Shown piece by piece: positions 53,073 to 61,100 of a stretch of 64,000 nucleotides of DNA. This DNA is from CAYLLN01 sp033762315 (lineage in GTDB: Bacteria > Planctomycetota > Planctomycetia > Pirellulales > Pirellulaceae). The notes beneath the pieces were generated by a model that searched no databases, was not told the DNA's origin, and saw only the letters and a list, made by a program, of their open reading frames with translations. Location: assembly GCA_033762315.1 (NCBI GenBank), contig JANRLS010000276.1:73784-137783 (forward strand). Reading direction: 5' to 3'. The translations under genes were made by a program, and so were the position numbers. How positions within the stretch are numbered: the first letter of the stretch is position 1; each line of letters begins with the position of its first letter.

Positions 53073-54983
53073 TTACTTCTTCAGCAAATTGCCGACGACA
53101 TACCAGCCGTTCGCTTCCGACTGGACGAACACGCCGCCGGGGCCAAGATACTTCTCGATTTGCGAGAAATCGGGGAGCTTCGCTCCGTCGATCTCCTGCG
53201 AGCGAACCATCCCCTCTTCCTCGCCGAACAGGCCATTCAGAATCTTGGCGAGCAGGTTGTCCGATTCGGGGAGCTTGTTTTGCTTGATCAGCTCATAGGT
53301 CGCGCGATAAGCCTCGGAGGTCCGCACGAAGTAGTGGAAGCTGTCTTCTCCTTGCCCGCGCTTGATGAGCTCCGCCTCGACCCGCTGGAAATCAGTCTTG
53401 TCGGCCAGCTTCGCTCCCTTGCCGCCGTGCGAGATCAGGTCTTCGACGTAATCGACGTGCGTCGAAACGACGAGGTGTCCTTGAAACACGGTGAGCGCCA
53501 TGTTGGGAAGCATCGGCCCTTCTTCTTCCTCTTCCACCGCTTCGTCTTCCTTGCTGACGAAGCCGGCACCTTCGATCATCAACTCCGAGGTCTCGGCGAC
53601 CCCCTCCTCCTGGCTAATCTCCCAGATGATGTGCCCCTTGTATTCCTTCTTCTTGGCGGCGGGGTCGGCTTTGAACGCCTTTTCCAGCGTCTTGGCGACG
53701 ATCGCCGGATCCTTGATTTCGACAACCGCCATCAGCCGCTCGCTCTTCAGATCGACCGGCAGCTTGACATCGGAAAGGATCGTCCCCCGTTCCTTGAGCT
53801 GCGAAATCAGTTCCTTGCGGATGTTGATGCGCGGGCCGTGCGGATCGCTTTCCAGGCTCAGCCAGATTTCGTCGAACACCCCTTTGTCGCCGGCGACGGC
53901 ATCGACCAGCGTCTCGCTGTATTCAAAGGCGTCCTGCATCTTCATGTTGAAGGTGAGGTAGCTGGCCAGGTCCGGCAGCGCCCAATCTTGCACCTTCAGC
54001 AGCTTGTTGTTCGGAAAGTTGAGCATCCGCATCGCCAGGTCATATTTATCGGTGCTCGGCTTGGCGGGATCGCGCTTCACCGCCGGGGCATAAACATAGG
54101 TCCGGTGCAGCACTTCTTCCGGCCCGGTGGCGAAGAAGATATAGCCGCCGATCCCTTGCACGGCGGGAAAGCCCTGCGCCTGCAGGATCTTCAGCATGTC
54201 GGTGCCGCGGCGCTTCCGGCCCCCTTGGGCGGCCCGGCTCGCTTCGGCATAGCCAAAGGGTTCGATGAACCAGCGGACATGGTGCCGATTGCCGTCCGCT
54301 TCCTTCAGATTTCGCTCCATCGAGTATTTGAACGCCTCGAGTCCGGCCAGATTGGCCGATTGCGCGCCGCTCATCCGGCCGGCAATGTCGGTAGCGACGC
54401 CCAAATGATCGACCGCCACCAGCTGCGCGTCCTTGACGAAATAGAACGTCTTGTGCGGCACCTTTTCGCCCGCCGCGAGGGGCTCGGTATAGACAATCAT
54501 GTCAATGCCGGCCGCCTTGACGCTCGACCGCACCGCCCCAAAACCCTTCTGATTGGCATCGATCTTGGCGAGCAGGGCATCGGCTTCGGCCTTTTTGCCG
54601 GTGATATCGACGATCAGGGCCGTGGCGTGCGAGAGCTTATCCTTGGGATCGGGCTGAATCAGCGCGATTGCCACCTCCCCGCCATAGACCCCGTCGAGAT
54701 CGGGCCAGCGAACGCCAATCCGCTTGCCGGCCTTTTCCATCTTCTCGGCGATCTGCTTTTTCAGGTCGGTGATGAAGGGCTCCATCGCCGGGTCTTTGAC
54801 CCACGCGCCGAGCTGCGTCTCGCCGAACTTGGTGCGAACTTCGTCCACGTCATGGGTCGAAACGAACCCCTTGGTGGTCGCCGGCAAGAGGTTCTCGGTC
54901 GGCTGAACCGCTTGCGCGCGGGCGGCCACAAAGGCGAGGCAGAGGAACAGGCCCAGGCGCAGCTGAGAGGCGATTCGCACCAC
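53073..54983 (-). CDS. Large exported hypothetical protein
   Basis: A 636-residue protein starting with GTG at 54983, with a good ribosome-binding site (AAGGAG, 7 bases upstream); a second GTG directly follows. The signal peptide spans residues 1-25 (ends AARAQA). The mature protein has mixed alpha/beta content: FVSTHDVDEVRTKFGETQLG, ALIQPDPKDKLSHATALIVD, LMAVVEIKDPAIVAKTLEKAF, an acidic run (EDEAVEEEEEG) and LVVSTHVDYVEDLISHGG. Two or three repeated sections seem to have the same layout, suggesting internally duplicated domains. I do not recognise a family; similar planctomycete proteins are annotated only as hypothetical. Periplasmic location is likely. Confidence 0.72.
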   Translation of the reverse strand: MVRIASQLRLGLFLCLAFVAARAQAVQPTENLLPATTKGFVSTHDVDEVRTKFGETQLGAWVKDPAMEPFITDLKKQIAEKMEKAGKRIGVRWPDLDGVYGGEVAIALIQPDPKDKLSHATALIVDITGKKAEADALLAKIDANQKGFGAVRSSVKAAGIDMIVYTEPLAAGEKVPHKTFYFVKDAQLVAVDHLGVATDIAGRMSGAQSANLAGLEAFKYSMERNLKEADGNRHHVRWFIEPFGYAEASRAAQGGRKRRGTDMLKILQAQGFPAVQGIGGYIFFATGPEEVLHRTYVYAPAVKRDPAKPSTDKYDLAMRMLNFPNNKLLKVQDWALPDLASYLTFNMKMQDAFEYSETLVDAVAGDKGVFDEIWLSLESDPHGPRINIRKELISQLKERGTILSDVKLPVDLKSERLMAVVEIKDPAIVAKTLEKAFKADPAAKKKEYKGHIIWEISQEEGVAETSELMIEGAGFVSKEDEAVEEEEEGPMLPNMALTVFQGHLVVSTHVDYVEDLISHGGKGAKLADKTDFQRVEAELIKRGQGEDSFHYFVRTSEAYRATYELIKQNKLPESDNLLAKILNGLFGEEEGMVRSQEIDGAKLPDFSQIEKYLGPGGVFVQSEANGWYVVGNLLKK

Positions 54984-55313
54984 GGAAGACTCCTTCAAAA
55001 GGTCCCGCTGGAGGACCGTAAACCGCTGGGTAGTTTCGACCTTGCGGACGGGGCTGCTTTGGAAATCGCCAGAACTTGCGGCAAAATCTGGGGCCGAACC
55101 GAAGTGCGCCGAGTCGCGTGCAAACAGTATCGGCATTCTGGCTAACCGTCACAACGCGGTTTGTCAGACCCTCCCCATCGCGCAAGGCCGGCACATTTTT
55201 CCAGCCACCATGTTAGAGCATGAGTGGCAAGCTGGTAAATCCAGGTTGAGATTGCCGGCGGCAAGCCGCGGGCATTTGTGAGCCGTTGCGCTGAAAAGCC
55301 TGCTGTGAGCTGG

Positions 55314-55745
55314 CTATTTCGCCAGCGACTGCGAAGCGGCCGCCATCGCCATCCGCAGCGGGGCCTGTTTGCGGTCCCCCTTGCGGCGGGCCAAACGCGA
55401 CGCCAGCACCCCCAGCGATGTCGTCGCCGGCGAAACGGGCGAAACCGGCATCCCCACCGCTGCCGGCACGATGGTGTCGTCGGCGGCTTCGGCATCGTCG
55501 GTTTCGCCGCTGACGACGACCGCGACCGGCTCGGCGGTTTCGGCGGCGTGCATTTCACCGACCGGCGACACGGTGCCGACCAGCGACACATCACCGACCG
55601 GTGGCAACTCGGCCCGCACCACACGCACGTCGCGCGGGGCATCGATGCCGACGCGAACGGTTTGCCCTTTCACCCGCAAGATGGTGATGGTGATCTGGTC
55701 GCCGATCTTGATTTGCTGCTGGAATTTGCGAGTCAGGACAAGCAT
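55314..55745 (-). CDS. csrA: Carbon storage regulator CsrA with a long C-terminal extension
   Basis: The first 55 residues are a normal CsrA: MLVLTRKFQQQIKIGDQITI, then ILRVKGQTVRVGIDAPRDVRVVRAE (key parts: TVRVGIDAP and VRVVRAEL). CsrA is an RNA-binding dimer that recognises GGA motifs in 5' leaders and represses translation or stabilises transcripts. Standard CsrA is about 60-70 residues; this one is 143. The extra C-terminal ~85 residues are Val/Ala/Glu-rich (VGEMHAAETAEPVAVVVSGE) with a basic end (LARRKGDRKQAPLRMA), and do not resemble a known domain. An AAGGAG ribosome-binding site precedes the ATG. Such long CsrA versions are unusual; the tail may alter oligomerisation or partner binding. 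Confidence 0.88.
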   Translation of the reverse strand: MLVLTRKFQQQIKIGDQITITILRVKGQTVRVGIDAPRDVRVVRAELPPVGDVSLVGTVSPVGEMHAAETAEPVAVVVSGETDDAEAADDTIVPAAVGMPVSPVSPATTSLGVLASRLARRKGDRKQAPLRMAMAAASQSLAK

Positions 55746-55804
55746 GGCACACTCCTTTGCACTGCGATGAGATGGATGGCGGTTGGCGAATGATACGCAC
55801 CCCA

Positions 55805-55821
55805 TTGCACGGGGCGTGCCA
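55805..55821 (-). promoter_or_regulatory. Putative sigma-54-like element upstream of csrA
   Basis: On the minus strand the sequence reads TGGCACG-CCCC-GTGCAA, close to the sigma-54 consensus TGGCACG-N4-TTGCW (one mismatch, G for T). It lies about 60 bases before the csrA start. The same bases form an imperfect palindrome, so it might instead be an operator or a chance match. No activator site was identified. Confidence 0.28.
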
Positions 55822-56045
55822 AAGCGCGGCGAAAGAAATTGCTCTTGACGCAACCCGTGTAGCGACTCGCAGTTACGACTGTGCGACCGCGAATGCTATC
55901 ACTGGACACTTGGCAAGCAGTCTTACAAACCCGCTGAAAAGCTTACCAAGCGTGGGAAAAACCTTGCCGCTTAGGCAGGCTTTTCCGGCGAATTCCGCTC
56001 GCGCCGGCTCAAGAAATCCTCGCCAAATGGCGATCTAGCGGGCGC
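55822..56045. other. Intergenic region
   Basis: With the csrA leader this leaves about 300 bases between csrA and the small zinc-ribbon gene. Neither strand has convincing protein content. The csrA promoter is expected on the minus strand. I see no clear terminator or structured RNA. Confidence 0.45.
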
Positions 56046-56258
56046 TCAATCCGGCTCGCCAGCGGCGGCCGAAAGATCCTCGGCCTCGTTCACCGCGGGG
56101 GGCCCAATGGCCTCGGCTGTCGATTCGCTCTCCCAGCAATGGGCCCGCGTGGCATGGCCACACCGCGGGCAAACCCACTGTGGCACGCGAATCAGCAGTT
56201 GCGTGATCGCGCCGCAGCGGGCGCACTGAAAATGGCGGGTGGTTACGAGCGGCGGCAT
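56046..56258 (-). CDS. Small zinc-ribbon protein
   Basis: A 70-residue protein with two Cys pairs (C-A-R-C-G and C-P-R-C-G, about 20 residues apart; a CxxC-CxxC zinc ribbon). It begins MPPLVTTRHFQCARCG. The open frame continues upstream for a further 194 codons, but that part overlaps the plus-strand cyclase gene and its leader and lacks family content, so the short start at 56258 is preferred. The C-terminal tail is acidic (NEAEDLSAAAGEPD). It is probably a DNA/RNA- or protein-binding module; function unknown. Confidence 0.6.
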   Translation of the reverse strand: MPPLVTTRHFQCARCGAITQLLIRVPQWVCPRCGHATRAHCWESESTAEAIGPPAVNEAEDLSAAAGEPD

Positions 56259-56511
56259 GGGCAGGGTGGGATTCGCGAGGTGGGCGTCGTCGCAAATGAA
56301 AACGCTCGATTCGCCTCGTCGTACTCTGCGAGTTGCCGCAGAATTGGGGGTGCGACGAATTGGCCAAGTCGTCTCGAACCGTGCTCCCATCGACCCGTGC
56401 GGATCGATCTCCGGTCCCTGAGTGGCAATTCTCACCCGCGCGAGCGTCGCCCGCGGATATCCGCCGGTCGCACCGCTGCTAGCGTCGTAAATTTGGCGTG
56501 CAGATCGCGCG

Positions 56512-56539
56512 TTGACAGCCGTTTGGCTTGGTGTCAAAT
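56512..56539 (+). promoter_or_regulatory. Putative promoter with dyad, upstream of the cyclase gene
   Basis: A perfect -35 TTGACA (56512-56517) is followed after 16 bases by TCAAAT (56534-56539). TTGACA and TGTCAA form an inverted pair 14 bases apart (56512-56537), which overlaps the proposed promoter and could be an operator. It lies about 175 bases upstream of the cyclase start. The 457-base gap (56259-56715) has no other recognised feature. Confidence 0.32.
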
Positions 56540-56715
56540 GCTGACTAGGCGCTACCAACGGGACAGGGATCGCCACTCTTTTCGCGACGACGCCAGGCAT
56601 TCGCCACATTCCATGCACCAGTCCAGCCGCCACTCGCGCGCGCTGCCGGCTGGCCGCATGACCGTCCGCAAGGCGCGGACGTGACGCCGAAGGACTTCGA
56701 CAAGGGAGTAGCACG

Positions 56716-57429
56716 ATGAAGAGGCACAGCCGCGCGGACGGTGCCGCGCCCCCTCGGGCCATCGCCGGATATTGCCAGTTTGGACGAGCCGAACTGGCGG
56801 GCGAAACGCGGGAAGAACCCGCCGAGACGATTCTCGCCACGCTGTTGTTCGCCGATGTCGAGGGCTTCAGTCGCCTGAGCGAAGCGGAAGTTCCCCGGTT
56901 TGTCGAGCAGTTTCTCGGCCGCGTCGCCGAGCTCGCTCGTCCCTATGACGAAGCGATTTTGGTCCGCGAAACCTGGGGAGATGGCCTGTTTTTCGCGCTG
57001 AACTCGGTGCAAGCGGCGGGCAATATGGCGCTTGCGCTATCGGAATTGTTTCCGATCTTTGCCGCGGAGCCGCGGCAGTTTTCGCGTCCTCTGCCGCTGC
57101 GGATCGCGCTGCATGTCGGCCCGGTGCATTTGGGGATCAATCCGATCACGGGCCTGGCAAGTTGTTCGGGGACGCATGTCAGCGGCGCGTCGCGCCTGGA
57201 GCCTAAAACTCCCGCCGGCCAGGTTTATGCCAGTGCCGCGTTTGCCACGTTCGCCAGCCTGGAGCAGGCCCAAGGCTTCACCTGCGAATTCGTCAAGCAA
57301 ATCTCGTGGGCCAAGCGGCTTGGCAAGTTTCCCACCTATGTCGTTCGTCGCGACCCCGAATGCAGCCAGCCCCGCCGACCCGTTGAGGGCGCGGTCCACG
57401 AATATCGGGGTGCCTCGCTCGAAGGCTGA
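56716..57429 (+). CDS. Class III nucleotide cyclase-like protein
   Basis: A 237-residue protein with one class III adenylate/guanylate cyclase catalytic domain. The first metal Asp is in L-L-F-A-D47-V-E-G-F, and the second in E-T-W-G-D89-G. The HVGPVHLG segment is also present. The transition-state motif reads T-H-V-S156-G-A-S-R160-L-E-P: the usual Asn is Ser, Arg is kept. A related cyclase-like group with HVSRAARIEP is known, in which Ser is normal, so this may be a nucleotide-binding domain of another specificity. No membrane or sensor domain is present, unlike most bacterial cyclases. It may make cAMP/cGMP or bind nucleotides; activity is uncertain. Confidence 0.75.
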   Translation: MKRHSRADGAAPPRAIAGYCQFGRAELAGETREEPAETILATLLFADVEGFSRLSEAEVPRFVEQFLGRVAELARPYDEAILVRETWGDGLFFALNSVQAAGNMALALSELFPIFAAEPRQFSRPLPLRIALHVGPVHLGINPITGLASCSGTHVSGASRLEPKTPAGQVYASAAFATFASLEQAQGFTCEFVKQISWAKRLGKFPTYVVRRDPECSQPRRPVEGAVHEYRGASLEG

Positions 57430-57472
57430 GTCCCTGGACTCTGCTCGCAACACACCCCCTCGGCGGAAAAAA

Positions 57473-57515
57473 CGGAAGCCTCGCGGCACTTCCCGAAAGT
57501 GCCGCGAGGCTTCCG
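57473..57515 (-). terminator. Strong rho-independent terminator for tRNA-Cys
   Basis: A perfect 19-base stem (CGGAAGCCTCGCGGCACTT with its complement) closes a 5-base loop. On the minus strand it is followed by six T (the A-run at 57467-57472 on the plus strand), so it terminates the tRNA transcript. On the plus strand there is no T-run after the stem, although the hairpin may still stabilise the end of the cyclase transcript. Confidence 0.85.
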
Positions 57516-57526
57516 TATTCCGCGAG

Positions 57527-57598
57527 AGGCGCTGGTGGGAGTTGAACCCACGATGGCGGATTTGCAATCCGCTGCCTTAGCCACTTGGCTACAGCGCC
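57527..57598 (-). tRNA. tRNA-Cys (GCA)
   Basis: The minus strand folds into a cloverleaf: acceptor arms GGCGCTG and CAGCGCC pair perfectly, the anticodon loop is TTGCAAA with anticodon GCA (Cys), and the T-loop reads GGTTCAACTCC. The discriminator base is T, as expected for tRNA-Cys, and CCA is not encoded. A strong terminator follows 12 bases downstream. Confidence 0.93.
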
Positions 57599-57904
57599 GT
57601 TGATTTGGAAACTAGGGGACCGCCCGGTTCCGGTCAAGTGGAGTGGGCAAGCCGGGCGCTTCGGGCGATCTGTGCCGCCGCCAGCGATTGTACCGGAATT
57701 TATCGGCCAGCCGGTGGCGACGAGTTCAGCGGCTTTCGGGGCGGGCGGCATTTCTTGCCTAATTCGGCCATGCCAGCGCCGGCGGGCGGCGGTCAAGATC
57801 GCCGCGGGCTCGATTCGATGGCACCATCATGCCAGCAGTCGCGAGCGAGGCGCAAGCCGAGTTCGCGATTCGCCGCTGGCCGCCCTCGCGACAAGGATGC
57901 TCCG

Positions 57905-58237
57905 ATGATCTTCCGCCGGTTGCTGACGCAGTGGTTTGTCACCGATCACGTGGCCGAAATGGCCGAGCGCGTTGCCGGACGCAGCCGGACCGCCGTCTGG
58001 CAGCGGGTCATGCAGCGCGTGGGAACGCTCGGACCAATCGAGGCCCGGGGCTACATTCGGGCGCGGGCCATCGGCGTGGTGCAGGCCGAAACCGATCGCC
58101 TGATCGAGCAAGAAGGGGACAAAGTCGGCCGCATTCGCGAGGCGGTCGTGCAGGCCGCGCTGAGCCAGCTCTTGGGCCTCGTGCTGGGGCAACTCGAACA
58201 GCGGCGGCTGGCCGCGCCGCGCCGCCGAGCGGCTTAA
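57905..58237 (+). CDS. Small hypothetical protein
   Basis: A 110-residue cytoplasmic protein. The ATG at 57905 begins MIFRRLLTQWFVTDHVAEMAE; an open frame upstream overlaps the tRNA region and is not credible. The protein is helical and charged (ARGYIRARAIGVVQAETDRLIEQEGDKV, shortened: YIRARAIGVVQAETDRLIEQ) with a basic C-terminus (RRLAAPRRRAA). No family recognised. It ends 85 bases before the YpfJ-type peptidase gene. Confidence 0.58.
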   Translation: MIFRRLLTQWFVTDHVAEMAERVAGRSRTAVWQRVMQRVGTLGPIEARGYIRARAIGVVQAETDRLIEQEGDKVGRIREAVVQAALSQLLGLVLGQLEQRRLAAPRRRAA

Positions 58238-58322
58238 GCCCGTAACTCCCCCCGGCTGGTCAATTGCCAGCCCGTCGCTGATACAATGCTCGCGTGGTTT
58301 CTTCCTCGCGGCAGGTGATGCG

Positions 58323-59195
58323 ATGCGACTCGACGGGAAGCGGGAAAGCGGCAATGTGGACGACCGCCGCGGCCAACGTGGCGGCCGCGGGCCTCTCATG
58401 GTGGGTGGCGGCATCGGCTCGATTGTCATCGTGCTGATCGTGCTGTTTCTCGGCGGCGATCCGACCGCCCTCTTGCAGCAACTTCAGCAGGGAAATCCCG
58501 GCAACGGCGCTCCGGCCGGTTTGCCGGCGGACCCCGGCCAGGCGGCGGCCAACGACGAAGTGAAGCGGTTCGCCTCGCAGGTGCTGGCCAGCACCGAAGA
58601 CGTGTGGGACGACATTTTCGTCGATCTGGGCAAGCAATATCAAAAGCCGACGATGGTGATCTTCAGCGATCAGGTGCGCTCGGCGTGCGGTGGGGCGACC
58701 TCGGCGGTTGGTCCCTTCTATTGCCCGGCCGATCAAGACATCTATCTCGACCTCGGCTTTTTCCGCGAGCTGGAAACCCGGTTCGGCGCGCCGGGGGATT
58801 TCGCCCAGGCTTATGTCATTGCCCACGAAGTCGGGCATCACGTCCAAAATCTGCTCGGCATTTCCGACCAGGTTCATGCCCAGCAGCAGCGGGTGAGCAA
58901 GGAAGAGGCGAACGCCCTGAGCGTGCGGCTGGAACTGCAGGCCGATTTTTTCGCCGGTGTCTGGGCCCATCACGCCAACCGGACGCAGAAAATTCTGGAG
59001 CCGGGGGATGTCGAAGAGGGGCTGCGGGCCGCGAACGCCATTGGCGACGATCGCCTGCAGCAAGAGTCGCGCGGCTACGTGGTGCCCGATTCGTTCACGC
59101 ATGGCTCCAGTGCCCAGCGTGTCCGGTGGTTTCGCAAGGGGTTCGAAACGGGAGACATGAGCCAGAGCGACACCTTCAGTGCCGCGGAGCTGTAG
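58323..59195 (+). CDS. Neutral zinc metallopeptidase, YpfJ family
   Basis: A 290-residue protein with one N-terminal membrane anchor (about residues 29-45, GGGIGSIVIVLIVLFLGG) after a basic start. The zinc-binding H168-E-V-G-H172 is in the canonical context YVIAHEVGHHVQNLLGI (short: AHEVGHHVQNLLG), and the GPFYCPADQDIYLDLGFF block is the family hallmark. E203-type third ligand is in RLELQADFFAGVWAHHA. The domain order matches YpfJ-type zinc peptidases (PF04228), which face the periplasm; their substrates are unknown. It ends 90 bases before the Hsp90-like gene and may be transcribed separately. Confidence 0.88.
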   Translation: MRLDGKRESGNVDDRRGQRGGRGPLMVGGGIGSIVIVLIVLFLGGDPTALLQQLQQGNPGNGAPAGLPADPGQAAANDEVKRFASQVLASTEDVWDDIFVDLGKQYQKPTMVIFSDQVRSACGGATSAVGPFYCPADQDIYLDLGFFRELETRFGAPGDFAQAYVIAHEVGHHVQNLLGISDQVHAQQQRVSKEEANALSVRLELQADFFAGVWAHHANRTQKILEPGDVEEGLRAANAIGDDRLQQESRGYVVPDSFTHGSSAQRVRWFRKGFETGDMSQSDTFSAAEL

Positions 59196-59285
59196 CGGCC
59201 GCGGCCATTTTGTCCCGTGGCGAATTGCGGCGTGCCCACCCCTCCCTTATCGTAGGCTCGCCGGCCCCACCTTCGAGGAGCGAGC

Positions 59286-61100
59286 ATGGATCATCATTTT
59301 CAGATCAATCTGCGCGGCATCATCGAGCTGCTCGCCAATCATCTCTATAGCCGGCCGGAGGTGTTTGTCCGCGAGCTGTTGCAAAACGGCGTCGATGCGA
59401 TCACCGCCCGCCTGAAGCTCGATCCGGCCCATCAGGGGGAAATATCGTTCGAGCTGGCCGCTCCGCGCGGCAAGCCGCCGACGCTCGTCGTCACCGATAA
59501 TGGCGTGGGAATGAACGAAGCCGAGGTGCATCGCTTTTTGGCGACGATCGGCGAAAGCTCGAAGCGGGCCGCCGATGGCTCGAAAATCGAGGATTACCTG
59601 GGGCAATTCGGCATTGGGCTCCTGTCGTGCTTCGTGGTCAGCGACGAGATCGTGCTCGTGACGAAGTCGGCCCGCGACGATTCCCCCGCCGTCGAATGGC
59701 GTGGGCGGGCCGATGGGTCGTATGGCGTCCGCACCCTGACCGGTGAACATGCCCCCGGCACGCAGGTCTATCTCGCCTGTCGCGAGGCAAGTCGCGAGCT
59801 ATTCCGGGGCGACCGGCTGCGGGAACTGGTGCTGCACTACGGCGGTCTCTTGCCGTATCCGATTTCCGTGACGAGCGGCCGGAGCAGCCAGGTGGTCAAT
59901 CGCGATGGCGCGCCGTGGCGCAAGGCGTATCGCAACGAGCGCGAGCGAACCGAAGAGCTGCTCCGCTTTGGCAATCAGGTGCTGGGGGGGACCTTTCTCG
60001 ACGCCATTCCGCTGCGTTCGGCCGCCGGCGGAGCCGACGGAGTCGCCTTCGTGCTCTCCCACTCGGCCAATCTGGCGGCTAAGCGGGCCCATCGGGTCTA
60101 TCTCAAGAACATGCTGCTCAGCGAGGAGGCGGATAATCTGCTGCCGGATTGGGCCTTTTTCGTGAAGGCGGTGGTGAATGTCGAGAATCTGCGACCCACC
60201 GCCTCGCGCGAGTCGTTTTACGAAGACGACCGCCTCGCCGCCACGCGCGACGAACTGGGCCATTGCTTGCGGCAGCATCTGATCGAACTGGCCGAGCGCG
60301 ACCGGCCGCGCCTGGCGCGATTTCTCGACGTCCATCACCTGGCGATCAAAGCGCTCGCCCAGGAAGACGACGAATGCTACCGGACGTTCATCGACTGGCT
60401 CCCCTTCGAGACTTCGCAGGGGCGAAAGACGATCGAAGAGATTCGCCGCTCGGAAGCGACGATCCGCTTTCTGACCGACGTGGGAGAGTTTCACCAGGTG
60501 GCGAAAGTCGCCGCCTCGCAGGGAACGCTGCTCGTCAACGGGGGGTATGTGTATGAGGCGGATTTGCTCGCCCGCTTGCCGGAGTTTTTCGACGACGTGC
60601 GGGTCGAGCAGGTCGATCCCGCCGCGCTGGCGCAGAGCTTCGAGGAACTTTCGCTGGCGGAGCAGGATCGGATCGAGAATCTGCTCGCCGTGGCGACGCG
60701 CGTGCTCAGGCCCTTGAAGTGCGTTCCCGAAGTTCGCAAGTTCCAGCCGGCCGAAATTGCCGCCCTCTTTAGTGCCGGGCAAGAGGCCCGTTTTCAGCGT
60801 TCGCTCGAACAGGCCCAAGAAACGGCTGATCCGCTGTTTGCCGGCGTGCTTGGCGCGTTGCAAGGCAAAGAGCGCGGCGTGGCCTCGGCACAATTGTGCC
60901 TGAACTACAACAACCCGTTGATTTTGCGATTGGCGGCGGTGCCCGATGCCGGCGCGGTGCGCCGCTGCCTGGAAGTGCTCTACGTGCAATCGCTGCTCCT
61001 CGCTCAGCAGCCCCTGACGACCCGCGAGCTGGGCCTCTTGAGCCAGGGAATCCTGGGTCTCGTCGAGTGGGCCGTGCCCAAAGCGGAGGAAGCGCCGTGA
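59286..61100 (+). CDS. Hsp90/HtpG-like ATPase
   Basis: A 604-residue GHKL ATPase of the Hsp90 family. The N-terminus reads FQINLRGIIELLANHLYSRPEVFVRE, with the catalytic Glu E30 and N34 (E-L-L-Q-N), then D71-N-G-V-G-M and G106-Q-F-G-I-G111, matching HtpG. A middle domain includes LRPTASRESFYEDD, a fairly conserved Arg-containing region. The C-terminal part is clearly divergent from HtpG and lacks an eukaryotic MEEVD-type end. A GAGGAG ribosome-binding site precedes the ATG. Its stop overlaps the next gene's GTG start (GTGA), and that gene and the following one encode two paralogous helical proteins. It is probably a second Hsp90 with dedicated partners; no canonical htpG is seen in the window. 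Confidence 0.85.
   Translation: MDHHFQINLRGIIELLANHLYSRPEVFVRELLQNGVDAITARLKLDPAHQGEISFELAAPRGKPPTLVVTDNGVGMNEAEVHRFLATIGESSKRAADGSKIEDYLGQFGIGLLSCFVVSDEIVLVTKSARDDSPAVEWRGRADGSYGVRTLTGEHAPGTQVYLACREASRELFRGDRLRELVLHYGGLLPYPISVTSGRSSQVVNRDGAPWRKAYRNERERTEELLRFGNQVLGGTFLDAIPLRSAAGGADGVAFVLSHSANLAAKRAHRVYLKNMLLSEEADNLLPDWAFFVKAVVNVENLRPTASRESFYEDDRLAATRDELGHCLRQHLIELAERDRPRLARFLDVHHLAIKALAQEDDECYRTFIDWLPFETSQGRKTIEEIRRSEATIRFLTDVGEFHQVAKVAASQGTLLVNGGYVYEADLLARLPEFFDDVRVEQVDPAALAQSFEELSLAEQDRIENLLAVATRVLRPLKCVPEVRKFQPAEIAALFSAGQEARFQRSLEQAQETADPLFAGVLGALQGKERGVASAQLCLNYNNPLILRLAAVPDAGAVRRCLEVLYVQSLLLAQQPLTTRELGLLSQGILGLVEWAVPKAEEAP

Noticed and set aside
52737..55145. A long plus-strand frame opposite the large exported protein
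   Set aside because: The minus-strand gene has a GTG with a proper ribosome-binding site and a signal peptide; the antisense frame passes through the repeat array and lacks family content.
56259..56840. An upstream extension of the small zinc-ribbon gene
   Set aside because: The extra 194 codons overlap the cyclase gene and its leader and lack family content; only the zinc-ribbon part looks coding.
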